A stretch of DNA of 64,000 nucleotides from Paraburkholderia caribensis (GTDB lineage: Bacteria > Pseudomonadota > Gammaproteobacteria > Burkholderiales > Burkholderiaceae): positions 1,860,001 through 1,924,000 of the forward strand of contig NZ_CP026102.1 of NCBI RefSeq assembly GCF_002902945.1, read 5' to 3'. Below are positions 42,839-52,303 of the stretch, one piece after another (position 1 is the stretch's first letter; every line of letters begins with the position of its first letter). The notes under the pieces are model-generated. The model was given only the letters and a program-made list of their open reading frames with translations. It made no database searches and was not told where the DNA came from. Both the position numbers and the translations under genes were made by a program.

Positions 42839-44269
42839 ATGTCTGCTACGCCCACGTATCAAACCGTCTCTGTTCCTGATAGTCGTACGGGTTCGACCAT
42901 CGATGTGTTCTATCGCGATGCCGGACATAAGGACGCTCCCGTTGTCCTGCTGCTGCACGGCTTTCCGACTTCCAGCCACCAGTATCGCGGGATCATCAGC
43001 CGGCTCGCCGACAAATATCGTGTGGTGGCCCCCGACCTGCCCGGCTTTGGTTTCTCCGGTGCACCTGAAGCCAACACCTTTGCCTACACGTTCGACCATC
43101 TGGCCGAAGTGGTGGAAAGCTTCACAGATACGATTGCGCTGAATCGCTATGCGCTCTATGTCTTCGACTACGGCGCCCCTGTTGGCTTTCGACTGGCTGC
43201 GTCGCGGCCGGAGCGCGTGAGCGCGCTGATTTCACAGAACGGAAATGCATACGAGGAAGGTCTCAGTGAGGGCTGGAATCCGATTCGCGCCTACTGGGAA
43301 GCGGCAACGGACGAGAACCGCAACAATCTCCGCGCGTTCCTGAAGTCCGAGACGACGTCGTTTCAGTACATGCACGGGGAGTCGGATACCTCGCTGATCG
43401 CCCCCGAGTCGTACACGCTCGACCAGCATTTCCTGGATCGGCCGGGCAACGCCGACATTCAACTCGATCTGTTCGGCGACTACAAAACGAACGTAGCGGC
43501 GTATCCCCGCTTCCATGAATACTTCCGCACGCATCGTCCGCCGACGCTGGCTGTCTGGGGAAACAACGATCCTTTCTTTTTGCCGGCCGGCGCTGAAGCT
43601 TTCCGCCGCGATCTTCCGGAAGCCGAGATTCACTTCGTCGACGCGGGACACTTCCCGCTAGAAACGCATCTCGACGAAGTCGCGGCGATCATCCGGGCGT
43701 TTCTGGCGCGGACCGTGGATTCGGCGCAAGGCGCGGCACTGTTCGGAGACCTCGGAGAAGCATCGGCACCTGCCGAGGCGAAAGCATTGCTCGACGGCAT
43801 GCGTGGCGTGTTCGGCTTCGTGCCTAACCTGGGCTACGCGATTGCCGCTGAACCGTCGGTGCTCGGAGCCTATATCGCGATGCTCCAGTCTCTTGGGGCA
43901 AGTTCGCTCGATCCGATCGCACAGCAAGTCGCAATGGTCTCCGCAAGCCGCGCAAACGCTGCGGATTACGGCATTGCCGTGCATGCTACTCTCGCGGCGA
44001 AACTGGGCGCATCGGTCGACGTCGTCCAGGCACTGAGAAACGGAAGCACAATTCCGGATTCCAGGCTGGAACCCGTGCGTCGCTTCGCTGCCGCAGTCGC
44101 AACGAACCGGACGCAGGTATCGGACAGCGACGTCAATGCCCTGAAAGCCGCGGGATTCGACCACCGCGCGATGGTGACCATCGCATTGGCTGCCGCCGCA
44201 AAGACACTCGTGAACACGGTTGCTCATCTGTCGCGACCCGAAATCGACGCCGCTTTCCGTGCCGACTAA
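42839..44269 (+). CDS. Fusion of alpha/beta hydrolase and a CMD domain lacking its CxxC
   Basis: A 476-residue two-domain protein. Residues 1-295 are an alpha/beta hydrolase like 40548, with HGFPTSS, nucleophile Asp110 in YVFDYGAPVGF, WGNNDPFF and DAGHF. Residues about 300-476 are an AhpD/CMD domain, recognisable by G-V-F-G-F-V-P-N-L-G-Y-A-I-A. Its active-site stretch reads N-A-A-D-Y-G-I-A-V-H, so both cysteines are replaced while the histidine remains. The CMD part is therefore not a redox enzyme and may serve for assembly or binding. GGAGG precedes the ATG at 42839. Confidence 0.88.
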   Translation: MSATPTYQTVSVPDSRTGSTIDVFYRDAGHKDAPVVLLLHGFPTSSHQYRGIISRLADKYRVVAPDLPGFGFSGAPEANTFAYTFDHLAEVVESFTDTIALNRYALYVFDYGAPVGFRLAASRPERVSALISQNGNAYEEGLSEGWNPIRAYWEAATDENRNNLRAFLKSETTSFQYMHGESDTSLIAPESYTLDQHFLDRPGNADIQLDLFGDYKTNVAAYPRFHEYFRTHRPPTLAVWGNNDPFFLPAGAEAFRRDLPEAEIHFVDAGHFPLETHLDEVAAIIRAFLARTVDSAQGAALFGDLGEASAPAEAKALLDGMRGVFGFVPNLGYAIAAEPSVLGAYIAMLQSLGASSLDPIAQQVAMVSASRANAADYGIAVHATLAAKLGASVDVVQALRNGSTIPDSRLEPVRRFAAAVATNRTQVSDSDVNALKAAGFDHRAMVTIALAAAAKTLVNTVAHLSRPEIDAAFRAD

Positions 44270-45031
44270 CCGGATAACAAAAAGCCCGACGGGACGGCAG
44301 CAGCAATGTCGTCTCGTGATCGCGCGTCGCGAGCGGCACAGACGGGACATTGATCAGCGTTTGCCCGATTCGACCAATGGTGATACGCGATAGGCCGAAG
44401 CCGACTGTTTCGATTTGCGGCGACAATACCACGATCAGGCACTGCTTGAGCAGTGCTTCCACTTATTCGCGCGAGCAGCAATATAAGTTGATCCTGCAAA
44501 CCTGACTGGGCGTCGAACTGCGCGTTCAGCGGCAGGCGCAGTGTCCTCAACGGGGCGCCGCCGCAAATGGTATTCGGCCCCGACATGGCGGCGAACCGTT
44601 GCAACAAAGGGTGAAAGATGAAGTGCGATCGCATGGCTGAACATCTTCACTTCGTCCAAGCTGCGCTTTCTGAAAGCAGGACAACGAAATCCACACGCCG
44701 CGTTCGGAGGCGAAGTTCAAATGCACTGGCGGGTTCCCAACTCACGTTTCGCGTCGGCCCCCCCGCACTTCGGACATTCGACGGCGCTAGCCGAATGTCC
44801 CTTGATGGGCGAACCCGAAAATCCGAGGTCGCCTCGAACACCGCGATCCATGGTGGAAGCCGAACTTCCGTAGACGACCCGAAGCGGTCCCCCGAACCAC
44901 TGCGGCTCTAACGGCGGCTTTCAACCGCAGAACGGTCGTCATAGAGCGCGCCGACGTTCGCAAAATCTAGCAGCCGCGATCGCGGTTCTCGATGAATTTA
45001 TCAGCGAGGCTGGAGAATTCTCGCGCCGGTT
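44270..45031. other. 762-bp stretch without recognised gene
   Basis: Short frames on both strands do not show family motifs. One minus frame (44133-44462) carries a hydrophobic run L-I-V-V-L-S-P-Q-I-E-T-V-G-F-G that could be from a decayed protein, but I cannot identify it. Confidence 0.45.
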
Positions 45032-46402
45032 TCACTGGCCGGTGCGTTGCGGTACCTTCGCCAGCAGGATATTGAGCCCCTCGGAGATCAAGGGGTGCGC
45101 AATGATCGCATCGCGCACGGCGGTATACGGCAATCCGCCGAGCATCGCCATTTGCACCGCGGTCACCACGTCGCCTGCGTTGGTGCCCAGCATCGCAAAG
45201 CCAAGGATATCGTCCGACTTCGCGTCGATGAGCATCTTCATAAAGCCTTTCGTCGCGCCGCTCGTGCGCGCCCGCGGCACTGCCGCCATCGGTAGCTTCG
45301 CAACACGCACCGCGATTCCGCGCGCTTTTGCATCGGCTTCACTGAGACCGACACGACCGAGTTCCGGCTCTATGAAAAGCGCATACGGAATGATGCGGTC
45401 GCGGGTCGTCACGTTTCCGCCAGCAAGCTGGGAGCGCAAGACGCGGTAGTCGTCAAATGATGCATGCGTGAACATCGGTGTGCCTGCCACCTCGCCGATC
45501 GCCCATGTGCGCTCGGCCGTCGTCGCGAGACGTTCGTCCGTTTTGATGAAGCCGCGCGCGTCGACTTCGACTCCCGCAGCGTCGAGACCGATGTCGGCCG
45601 TGACAGGCGTGCGACCTGCTGCGACCAGAATATGACTGCCGTTCACCGTGCTGCCGTCCTGCAGCGCAACCGTCACTGACTGTCCCGACTTGCCCGTCAC
45701 GTTGACGGGTTTCGCGCTGGTTCTGATATCGATGCCCTCCTCCTTTAACGCGGCTTCGATCGCCTGAGTGACGTCCTCGTCCTCGCGCATCGCCACGCGT
45801 GGCGCATCCTGCACCAAGGTGACGTTGCTGCCCAGTCTGCGGAATGCCTGCGCCATCTCCAGCCCAATATAGCCACCGCCGAGCACGATCAGGCTCTCGG
45901 GTAGCCTCGTCAGCACCAGCGCTTCGACGTGCGTCAGCGGTCCAGCAGCGTTCAACCCCGGCACATCAGGGATCGCGGCCGTCGTGCCCGTGTTGATGAA
46001 TGCATGTTCGCCTTCGATCACTCGCAGATTGCCGTCATTCGTTTTCACTTCGAGCCGGCGCGGGCCGACAAAGCGGCCCGTGCCCAACACGAATTCAAGG
46101 CCAGAGTCACGAAACGCATTGCGATTGATCTCCACCATACCGTCTACCACGGCCTTCACACGCTCGGAGACTTTCGCCATGTCGACGGCCGTACCAGCAT
46201 GCCGATGCAGGAGGTGTTCAGTGCGCGCGGTCTGGATCAGCGTCTTGGTCGGAATGCACGCCACATTGATGCAAGAACCGCCGATCATGCCTCGCTCGAT
46301 CACTGCAACCTTGCGGCCCGCCTGCGCGAGTTCCATCGCCAGCGTCTTTCCGCCCTTGCCACCGCCAAGAAACACATATTCGAAATGCTCGATCGTTGCC
46401 AT
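45032..46402 (-). CDS. Pyridine nucleotide-disulfide oxidoreductase (RclA/MerA-like)
   Basis: A 456-residue flavoprotein of the glutathione reductase class. The FAD motif is FLGGGKGGKTLAMELAQAG, the active-site disulfide is Cys44/Cys49 in GGSCINVACIPTK, the NAD(P)H motif is IVLGGGYIGLEMAQAFRRLG, the second FAD motif is WAIGEVAG and the C-terminal dimer motif is HPLISEGLN. The C-terminal cysteine pair of true mercuric reductase is absent. RclA of E. coli has this layout, and the RclC-like protein at 41497 supports an oxidant- or copper-related role. AAGGAA precedes the ATG at 46402; the frame continues to 46753 without conservation. Confidence 0.88.
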   Translation of the reverse strand: MATIEHFEYVFLGGGKGGKTLAMELAQAGRKVAVIERGMIGGSCINVACIPTKTLIQTARTEHLLHRHAGTAVDMAKVSERVKAVVDGMVEINRNAFRDSGLEFVLGTGRFVGPRRLEVKTNDGNLRVIEGEHAFINTGTTAAIPDVPGLNAAGPLTHVEALVLTRLPESLIVLGGGYIGLEMAQAFRRLGSNVTLVQDAPRVAMREDEDVTQAIEAALKEEGIDIRTSAKPVNVTGKSGQSVTVALQDGSTVNGSHILVAAGRTPVTADIGLDAAGVEVDARGFIKTDERLATTAERTWAIGEVAGTPMFTHASFDDYRVLRSQLAGGNVTTRDRIIPYALFIEPELGRVGLSEADAKARGIAVRVAKLPMAAVPRARTSGATKGFMKMLIDAKSDDILGFAMLGTNAGDVVTAVQMAMLGGLPYTAVRDAIIAHPLISEGLNILLAKVPQRTGQ

Positions 46403-46508
46403 CGCGGAGTTCCTTTTTATTCGTCGATTAAAATTGCCCGGTATGGGCAGCACCTTGAAAGTCGGCAATAGACGCCGCGTGCGTTGCACGCCAATCCATT
46501 CACGACGC

Positions 46509-48158
46509 TTATGCTTGAGCGACCGCTCGCTCCAGATGACGATGAATCTGCGCAACGACGGCGGCACCGTCTCCCACCGCCGCGGCAACACGTTTGGTCG
46601 AGCCGGATCGGACATCCCCCGCGCAAAACACGCCAGGCACACTTGTTTCGTGCTCTTGCAACCGTGGTCCGGCGGCTTCGCCCGTACGCACGAAGCCGTT
46701 CTGGTCGACAGCGACGCCGCAGCCGCCAAGCCAGGACGTGTTGGGCGAAGCACCCGTAAACAGGAACACGTGTTCTGCCAATACGATCGATCGTTGGGGC
46801 CCGCTTAAAAGCTCTACTTCTTCTAGCGTCCTGTCACCCCTAAGCGCGGTGATCTGTGTGCCGTATGTCACATCGACATTGTCCAGCGCGGCAATACGAT
46901 CGATAAGATACTGCGACATACTCGCTTTCAGACTCCTTCCACGTATCAGCATACGAACTCGCCGCGCGCGCGACGCGAGGTACACGGCGGCCTGTCCCGC
47001 GGAGTTTCCGCCGCCGACCAACAATACGTTTTGCCCTGCGCAAAGCTTTGCCTCGACGGGTGAAGCCCAATAATATGTCCCTCGTCCCTCGAAGCGCTCT
47101 AAACCCTGAATGTCTGGCTTGCGGTACGCGGCGCCCGAGGCGATAACAATGGTTCTCGACCGGATGGACACGCCCGAGGACAAGCGCAGCGTGAACGGCA
47201 TCGTGCCGCAATCAAGACTTTCCGCCTGAGCAGGAATTGCTACGTCGGCGCCAAATTTTTGTGCCTGCACGTATGCGCGCCCGGTGAGCGCATGCCCGGA
47301 AATCCCTGTTGGGAATCCAAAGAAATTTTCAATACGAGCACTGGCCCCTGCCTGTCCACCTGGTGCATTGTGATCAAGCACGATGACTCTCAATCCCTCG
47401 GACGCAGCGTAGACAGCCGTTGCCAAACCCGCCGGACCCGCTCCAACGATTGCAACGTCATAAACGTACTTCGGATCGAAATCGGGCAGCCAGCCTAATG
47501 CCCTCGCAAGCTCTGCTTCATCGGGCGCTCGCAAAATCGTCCCGTTCGGATGCAACACGAGCGGGTAGTCTGAGTCGTCGCGTACCCACTTTGCCACGTA
47601 ACGCGCAGTCTCGTCGTCTTTCGACGAAGCGCCGATGACGGCATGAGGGACATTGTTACGTCGCAGGAAGCTTTGCAACGCGTGGAGGCGGGCGTTATGG
47701 GGCTGACTGACTATGACGATCCCATTGCCTCGCTCGATGAGCGCGACACGTCGGAGGATAAGCGCCCGCATGATGCGCTCACCCAGCTCCGCTTCGGCGA
47801 TCAGAAGCGCACGGAGTTGCTCAGGGGGAATGTGAATTGCCGATACCTCCCCGACTGCATCGCCGTCTACGATGCATCTTCCTCCCGACAGCTGCCCAAC
47901 TTCCGCAACGAAGTGCCCCGGACCATTCTCGCTAACGACGGCACGACGCCCGAGTGCGTCACGGCTAGTCACGCGGATCATCCCCTGCAACACCACGCAC
48001 ATCCCAAATCCTGGCGCGCCGACTTCAAAGATCCGTTCCGATGTCCAGGAGCGAACCGCGCCGTATTGACGCATTCGTGCTATTTCAGCCTCGGTCAGCC
48101 GCGGGTACTTCTGTTCATGACGGTCGGTAGCTGGCGCTAGCCATGTCGAGTGAGTCAT
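46509..48158 (-). CDS. cNMP-binding domain fused to thioredoxin-reductase-like flavoprotein
   Basis: A 549-residue protein. Residues 35-140 form a cyclic-nucleotide-binding fold (VRSWTSERIFEVGAPGFGMCVVLQGMIRVTS). A middle segment of about 70 residues looks like a glutaredoxin/thioredoxin-type fold (V-P-H-A-V-I-G-A-S-S-K-D-D). From 235 on comes the thioredoxin-reductase type flavoprotein: VAIVGAGPAGLATAVYAASEGL, GGQAG, LLVGGGNSAGQAAVYLA and VFCAGDVRSG. The redox CxxC of thioredoxin reductase is missing: the segment reads T-Y-Y-W-A-S-P-V-E-A. It is thus likely an NAD(P)H-flavin enzyme with an unknown acceptor and a sensory N-terminal domain. Confidence 0.87.
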   Translation of the reverse strand: MTHSTWLAPATDRHEQKYPRLTEAEIARMRQYGAVRSWTSERIFEVGAPGFGMCVVLQGMIRVTSRDALGRRAVVSENGPGHFVAEVGQLSGGRCIVDGDAVGEVSAIHIPPEQLRALLIAEAELGERIMRALILRRVALIERGNGIVIVSQPHNARLHALQSFLRRNNVPHAVIGASSKDDETARYVAKWVRDDSDYPLVLHPNGTILRAPDEAELARALGWLPDFDPKYVYDVAIVGAGPAGLATAVYAASEGLRVIVLDHNAPGGQAGASARIENFFGFPTGISGHALTGRAYVQAQKFGADVAIPAQAESLDCGTMPFTLRLSSGVSIRSRTIVIASGAAYRKPDIQGLERFEGRGTYYWASPVEAKLCAGQNVLLVGGGNSAGQAAVYLASRARRVRMLIRGRSLKASMSQYLIDRIAALDNVDVTYGTQITALRGDRTLEEVELLSGPQRSIVLAEHVFLFTGASPNTSWLGGCGVAVDQNGFVRTGEAAGPRLQEHETSVPGVFCAGDVRSGSTKRVAAAVGDGAAVVAQIHRHLERAVAQA

Positions 48159-48286
48159 TTGCATCCCTGCGGTTACGTAAGCGGTGGCAAAGGTTCGTGC
48201 TCTTGTAGCGAGGTTTTCTTTACATCGACACAAAGCGCTGTCGCGCCGAATGCACAGCGCAACACTCACAGCAAGGCGGTATGACG

Positions 48287-48760
48287 TTATGCGGCGGCTC
48301 TCTCAAACTGCGTAGAAGCGAATGTCGCAATCACAGCCGACGCGAGAATCATGCGACGGAAGTTCGCCGGGACGAGCGTCATGCTGCGTCGGGGGCGAAA
48401 TACTTCATCGCCTCGCACGATGGGGCGCCCCGAGAGCACGCAAAAACCATCATCCCGTGCCAGACCCAGACGCCAGATCTGCTCTGCGTAATGTCCGGCC
48501 TGGGAATCGCTCCAGTAGATACTGAGCGTATGTGCCGACAGCATTTCTTGCACGACAATCCGGGCTGGTAGCGGGATCCACTCGGCCCGGTGACTGTTTT
48601 GCGCAGCCGGCACTCTTTCCCGGCGCATCTTCTTTTTGAACGAGGTCTCGACAGGCGGGGTCAGGAACAAAGGCCTCGGAAAAAGCAAACTTAGCAACGC
48701 CCGTTCGATAATCTCGCCGTCGTCCGACGTTGATGCCGCTTTAGACATTGGCATTCTCAT
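48287..48760 (-). CDS. DUF3331-domain protein
   Basis: A 157-residue protein. The core L-S-I-Y-W-S-D-S-Q-A-G-H-Y-A-E-Q-I-W-R-L-G-L-A-R, then G-F-C-V-L-S-G-R-P-I-x-R-G-D-E-V-F-R-P is the signature of DUF3331, a family almost restricted to Burkholderia and relatives. Function is unknown. The C-V-L-S-G-R-P-I-x-x-G-D shape recalls zinc-ribbon-like or treble-clef folds. Several ATGs lie close together (48760, 48754, 48748) and none has a strong ribosome binding site. Confidence 0.78.
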   Translation of the reverse strand: MRMPMSKAASTSDDGEIIERALLSLLFPRPLFLTPPVETSFKKKMRRERVPAAQNSHRAEWIPLPARIVVQEMLSAHTLSIYWSDSQAGHYAEQIWRLGLARDDGFCVLSGRPIVRGDEVFRPRRSMTLVPANFRRMILASAVIATFASTQFERAAA

Positions 48761-48793
48761 AAGATAGAAATGCTGGTGGTTGATAACGTGCAA

Positions 48794-49114
48794 AGAGCGC
48801 GCGGCAGTCGCATCTGATCAATGTCGAACGTCCTGCAGGCGAGACTGTCCTTTGTACATGCGGGTGACCTGAGCTTTTCCGTCGCCGCACTTCTGATCGA
48901 CGAACATATTCCTACAAATATTTGACGGATTATCGAAACTTTCCCGCGATTCTGATTCGAAACTGTTATCTACTGTCTAATTCCAGTCCTGGCTAATGCA
49001 ATTGCGACACTCCTGTATCGAACGTGATTCATAGGTGCTTATCATCCACGTCACAAACGTTTTTTTCCAACGACATTTATACTCACCTTTTCGGACATGA
49101 CGGCGGTGGAATTA
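48794..49114. other. Divergent intergenic region of lower GC content
   Basis: The stretch 48900-49080 is clearly AT-richer than its neighbours and contains no gene. It should hold the promoters of the DUF3331 gene and of the GlxA-type regulator. Confidence 0.5.
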
Positions 49115-50086
49115 ATGCATCGAGTAGGCTACTTCTTGACGGATGACTTCCAGGTCATGGCCATTGGGACCCAGACCGTATTCGAAATCGCCAACATCGT
49201 CGCGCGCGAGCCTGTTTATCATGTGACGAATTACTCGCTCCAAGGCGGAGAAATTCGCTCGTCGCTCGGTGTCTCTGTCATCACAAAGCGGGCCGATTCG
49301 AACGCGACAGCCGACACATGGATGATTAGCGGCGTGGCCAATCCAACCGGCCGCACCACGACCGCTGAAGAACTCAAATTCGTCAGCGATGCGTCAGCGC
49401 GCTCGCGGCGCACGGCAGGCCTCTGTACGGGCGCATTCGTTCTGGCTGAAGCCGGGCTTCTCGACGGCAAGCGTGCGACCACACATTGGGCTTTCGCAGA
49501 CGCCTTGCAAGCGCGCTGGCCACGCATTCACGTCGAAGCCGACCGCATCTTTATTGTCGATGGTTCGATATGGACGTCCGCGGGGTTGACGGCGGCGATG
49601 GATCTGGCGCTTGGCCTGGTGGAAAAGGATCTCGGCGCGGATTTCGCGGTATCGGTGGCGCGTGCGATGGTCATGCCTCATCGACGGTCAGGCGGACAGT
49701 CGCAGCACTCTGAAATGTTGGCGCTTGCACCGAAGTCGGATCGAATCCAGATGGCGCTTGAACATGCACGCCTAAATTTATCCAAGCCCCTTCGCGTCGA
49801 CGATCTTGCCAAGGCGGCACATCTCAGCAGCCGACAATTTACGCGTATTTTTCTTTCCGAGACCGGGGAATCTCCCGCCAAGGCAATCGAGCGTCTTCGT
49901 CTCGAAGCGGCGAGAAACCTGATCGAACGTGGCCGTCATTCGCTTGAAACAATCGCGCGCGAAACGGGCTTTCGTGACAGGCGTCACCTCCGGGACGTTT
50001 TTACCCGGGCCTATCAAATGACTCCGCAGTCGTTGAGGCGAGAGTCTCGTAATGTGACCGATAATGAACGCCGGATCGACGATTAG
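49115..50086 (+). CDS. GlxA-type AraC-family regulator (DJ-1/PfpI domain)
   Basis: A 323-residue regulator. The N-terminal DJ-1/PfpI-like domain (residues 1-180) has H-R-V-G-Y-F-L-T-D-D-F-Q-V-M and A-G-L-C-T-G-A-F-V-L-A-E-A-G-L-L, with the conserved Cys of this fold, then TTHWAFADAL. The C-terminal AraC domain has two helix-turn-helix motifs (LRVDDLAKAAHLSSRQFTRIF and SLETIARETGFRDRRHLRDVF). It probably controls the downstream dehydrogenase-transporter genes. The start at 49115 fits the family; an ATG at 49097 is also possible. A broken second copy of its C-terminal half lies at 53481-55606. Confidence 0.88.
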   Translation: MHRVGYFLTDDFQVMAIGTQTVFEIANIVAREPVYHVTNYSLQGGEIRSSLGVSVITKRADSNATADTWMISGVANPTGRTTTAEELKFVSDASARSRRTAGLCTGAFVLAEAGLLDGKRATTHWAFADALQARWPRIHVEADRIFIVDGSIWTSAGLTAAMDLALGLVEKDLGADFAVSVARAMVMPHRRSGGQSQHSEMLALAPKSDRIQMALEHARLNLSKPLRVDDLAKAAHLSSRQFTRIFLSETGESPAKAIERLRLEAARNLIERGRHSLETIARETGFRDRRHLRDVFTRAYQMTPQSLRRESRNVTDNERRIDD

Positions 50087-50397
50087 TAAATTGATGGCGT
50101 ATCGCCGCAGACACCGCGGCTTTCCGTGAATTCTATAATCGTTGTAACGAGATGAATTTCGTGCCGTCCTGGTCGGTTTCGGATTGAGGGCCGACCGCCT
50201 GCCTCACCCATTCCCCACTTCGCGATTCATTCTCTCTATAGCTCGCGCCACCGATGCGCGCTTCTCCCTGCTCGTTATTGCGCCGCCTGCTCCGCATTAG
50301 GAATGTCTTAAAACATGACCTTAAACGTCATTTGAGTTGCTGGCCGTCGGTACCACAATTCACTCCCACACAATCGTCTTCGACACGGAGTGACATG
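50087..50397. other. Intergenic region without recognised gene
   Basis: The first dehydrogenase frame is open through part of this region, but the codons before 50395 show no family similarity. Confidence 0.5.
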
Positions 50398-51198
50398 ATG
50401 ACGCATGCACATTTGGGCACCGCGCTGATTACCGGCGCATCGTCTGGCATCGGTGCGGTGTACGCCGAGCGCCTCGCGCGACGAGGCTACGAGCTCATAC
50501 TCGTTGCACGCAACCGTGAGCGCCTCACCGCGCTTGCCAGCCGCATCACGACGCAAACGCAACGCAGTGTCGAAGTTCTCGCCGCAGACCTTGGTACTAA
50601 GGACGGCCTTTCGATCGTCGAAGCGAAGCTAAAACAGGACGCGACGATCACATTGCTGGTGAATAACGCAGGCGTCGGCACGCACAGGCCCCTTGCGGAC
50701 AGTGACGTTGATGCGATGTCGCGCCTGATCGATCTCAACGTGACGGCCCTGATGCGCCTCACCTACGCCGCGGTACCCGAGTTTCTGTCGCGCGGCAAAG
50801 GAGCCGTCATCAATATCTCGTCGATCGTTGCAATTGCGCCGGAAGCGCTCAATGGCGTTTATGGCGGCAGCAAGGCGTTCGTGCTGGCATTCAGCCAGTC
50901 TCTGCATTACGAGCTCGCTAACAAAGGAATTCAGATCCAGGCCGTTCTGCCGGGCGCGACGGCTACCGATTTCTGGCAGACAGGCGGCCTGCCGCTCGAA
51001 AACCTGGACAAGTCGATCGTGATGTCCGCTGAAAACATGGTCGATGCCGCGCTGGTTGGGTTTGATCGGGGCGAGCTTGTGACGGTCCCTTCTCTACATG
51101 ACGTTGCTAAATGGGTCGGATACGAAAGCGCGCGGCGCGCGATGTCTTCCCTGCTGTCGACCAACGTTCCAGCACCACGCTACACAGCCACGCATTGA
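50398..51198 (+). CDS. Short-chain dehydrogenase/reductase
   Basis: A 266-residue SDR of the classical type. The cofactor motif is ALITGASSGIGAVYAERLARRG, with A-R-N-R-E-R after strand 2, which suggests NADP. The structural motif is LLVNNAGVG, and the catalytic S-S, Y-G-G-S-K (Tyr-x3-Lys) follows. Substrate unknown. GGAG precedes a double ATG (50395/50398). It lies 42 bases upstream of a second SDR and is the first of a cluster of two dehydrogenases and a transporter behind the GlxA-type regulator. Confidence 0.9.
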   Translation: MTHAHLGTALITGASSGIGAVYAERLARRGYELILVARNRERLTALASRITTQTQRSVEVLAADLGTKDGLSIVEAKLKQDATITLLVNNAGVGTHRPLADSDVDAMSRLIDLNVTALMRLTYAAVPEFLSRGKGAVINISSIVAIAPEALNGVYGGSKAFVLAFSQSLHYELANKGIQIQAVLPGATATDFWQTGGLPLENLDKSIVMSAENMVDAALVGFDRGELVTVPSLHDVAKWVGYESARRAMSSLLSTNVPAPRYTATH

Positions 51199-51240
51199 CA
51201 TCCACATCAGATACATAGTCATCTCAAAGGAGATGTGAGC

Positions 51241-52002
51241 ATGAAACTCTCTGGCAACACGATATTCATTACAGGCGGCACTTCGGGCATCGGCCGTTCG
51301 CTTGCAGAAGCTTTTCACAAGCGCGGCAACAAGGTCATCATCGCGGGGCGCCGCAAGGCCTTGCTGGACGAAGTCGCAAAAGCGAATCCGGGCATCGACA
51401 CGATCGAACTCGACATCGCCGATGGCGCACAGATCCAGCAGGTCGCGCGGCAGCTGATCGCGAAGTACCCGACGCTCAACGTCGTCATCAACAACGCCGG
51501 TATCATGCCGTTCGACGATGCGGGCGGCGTCCTCGACGACGCGCAAGCCGTCCACTTGATCAACACGAACCTGCTCGGGCCTGTAAGGTTGAGCGCGGCA
51601 TTCGTCGAGCATTTGAAGCAACAACCGGAATCGTACATCATCAACAACAGTTCGGTGCTCGCCTACGTGCCGCTCGCCACCACTGCGCTCTACTCGGCGA
51701 CGAAGGCCGCGCTGCATTCGTATTCGATGTCGCAGCGTTTCATGCTGCGCGACACCAGCGTTCGCGTGCTCGAAATCACGCCGCCTTGGGTCGATACCGA
51801 TCTCGTCCACAAGAGCGGCGACCCGCGCGCGATGCCGCTCGACGCGTTCATCGCAGAGACAATGGACAAGCTCGCCACGGCTACGACCGAAGTGGTCGTC
51901 AGCGTCGCGCAGCCGCTGCGCGACAACGCGGGCCCCAACGAGCACGCGTTTGTCGACCAGTTCAACCTCTCACTGCGCGACAACCCAATCCCCGTCGCCT
52001 GA
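51241..52002 (+). CDS. Short-chain dehydrogenase/reductase (DltE-like)
   Basis: A 253-residue SDR. It begins KLSGNTIFITGGTSGIGRSLAEAFHKRGNKVIIAGRRK and has VINNAGIM, S-S-V-L-A-Y-V-P and Y-S-A-T-K (Tyr-x3-Lys). The order and the P-P-W-V-D-T-D-L motif after the active site are those of the DltE-type oxidoreductases. It differs enough from the preceding SDR to be an independent gene. GGAGATG precedes the ATG at 51241. Substrate unknown. Confidence 0.9.
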   Translation: MKLSGNTIFITGGTSGIGRSLAEAFHKRGNKVIIAGRRKALLDEVAKANPGIDTIELDIADGAQIQQVARQLIAKYPTLNVVINNAGIMPFDDAGGVLDDAQAVHLINTNLLGPVRLSAAFVEHLKQQPESYIINNSSVLAYVPLATTALYSATKAALHSYSMSQRFMLRDTSVRVLEITPPWVDTDLVHKSGDPRAMPLDAFIAETMDKLATATTEVVVSVAQPLRDNAGPNEHAFVDQFNLSLRDNPIPVA

Positions 52003-52168
52003 GGCTCGGGCCGCCCTTCCAGTCCAGTTCGCCTAGAAACGGTGCGATTTCAAAACGTTCGGTTTAGCGGGGATAATCGTCGGCGTGATGGAGAACGCCA
52101 TTTCGGACCCGCGGACCGACGTCACGAAAACGGCCAGCTACACGCTGCTCGCGAACGGCTGATTGCCC

Positions 52169-52303
52169 ATGTCACGCACACTGCGTCAAACGCTCGGCTT
52201 GCTGATCTTCGTCGTGGGCGCGCTTCGCCTCGCGGCGGATATCGTCCGGTACGCGCCTGGTGTCGGATCGCTGCGCACCCGAACTCTGAAACCACTCGAA
52301 TGA
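52169..52303 (+). CDS. Possible 44-residue membrane peptide, overlapping the MFS start
   Basis: A short frame opens M-S-R-T-L-R-Q-T-L-G-L-L-I-F-V-V-G-A-L and ends in an ATGA overlap with the MFS start at 52300, so translational coupling is possible. It has one predicted membrane helix. Codons upstream in the same frame (DPRTDVTKTASYTLLANG before a stop at 52160) also look protein-like, so it may be the tail of a decayed gene. There is no good ribosome binding site. Confidence 0.3.
   Translation: MSRTLRQTLGLLIFVVGALRLAADIVRYAPGVGSLRTRTLKPLE

Noticed and set aside
46594..47073. Several long plus-strand frames opposite the flavoprotein genes
   Set aside because: They are shadows of high-GC coding on the other strand and contain no motifs.
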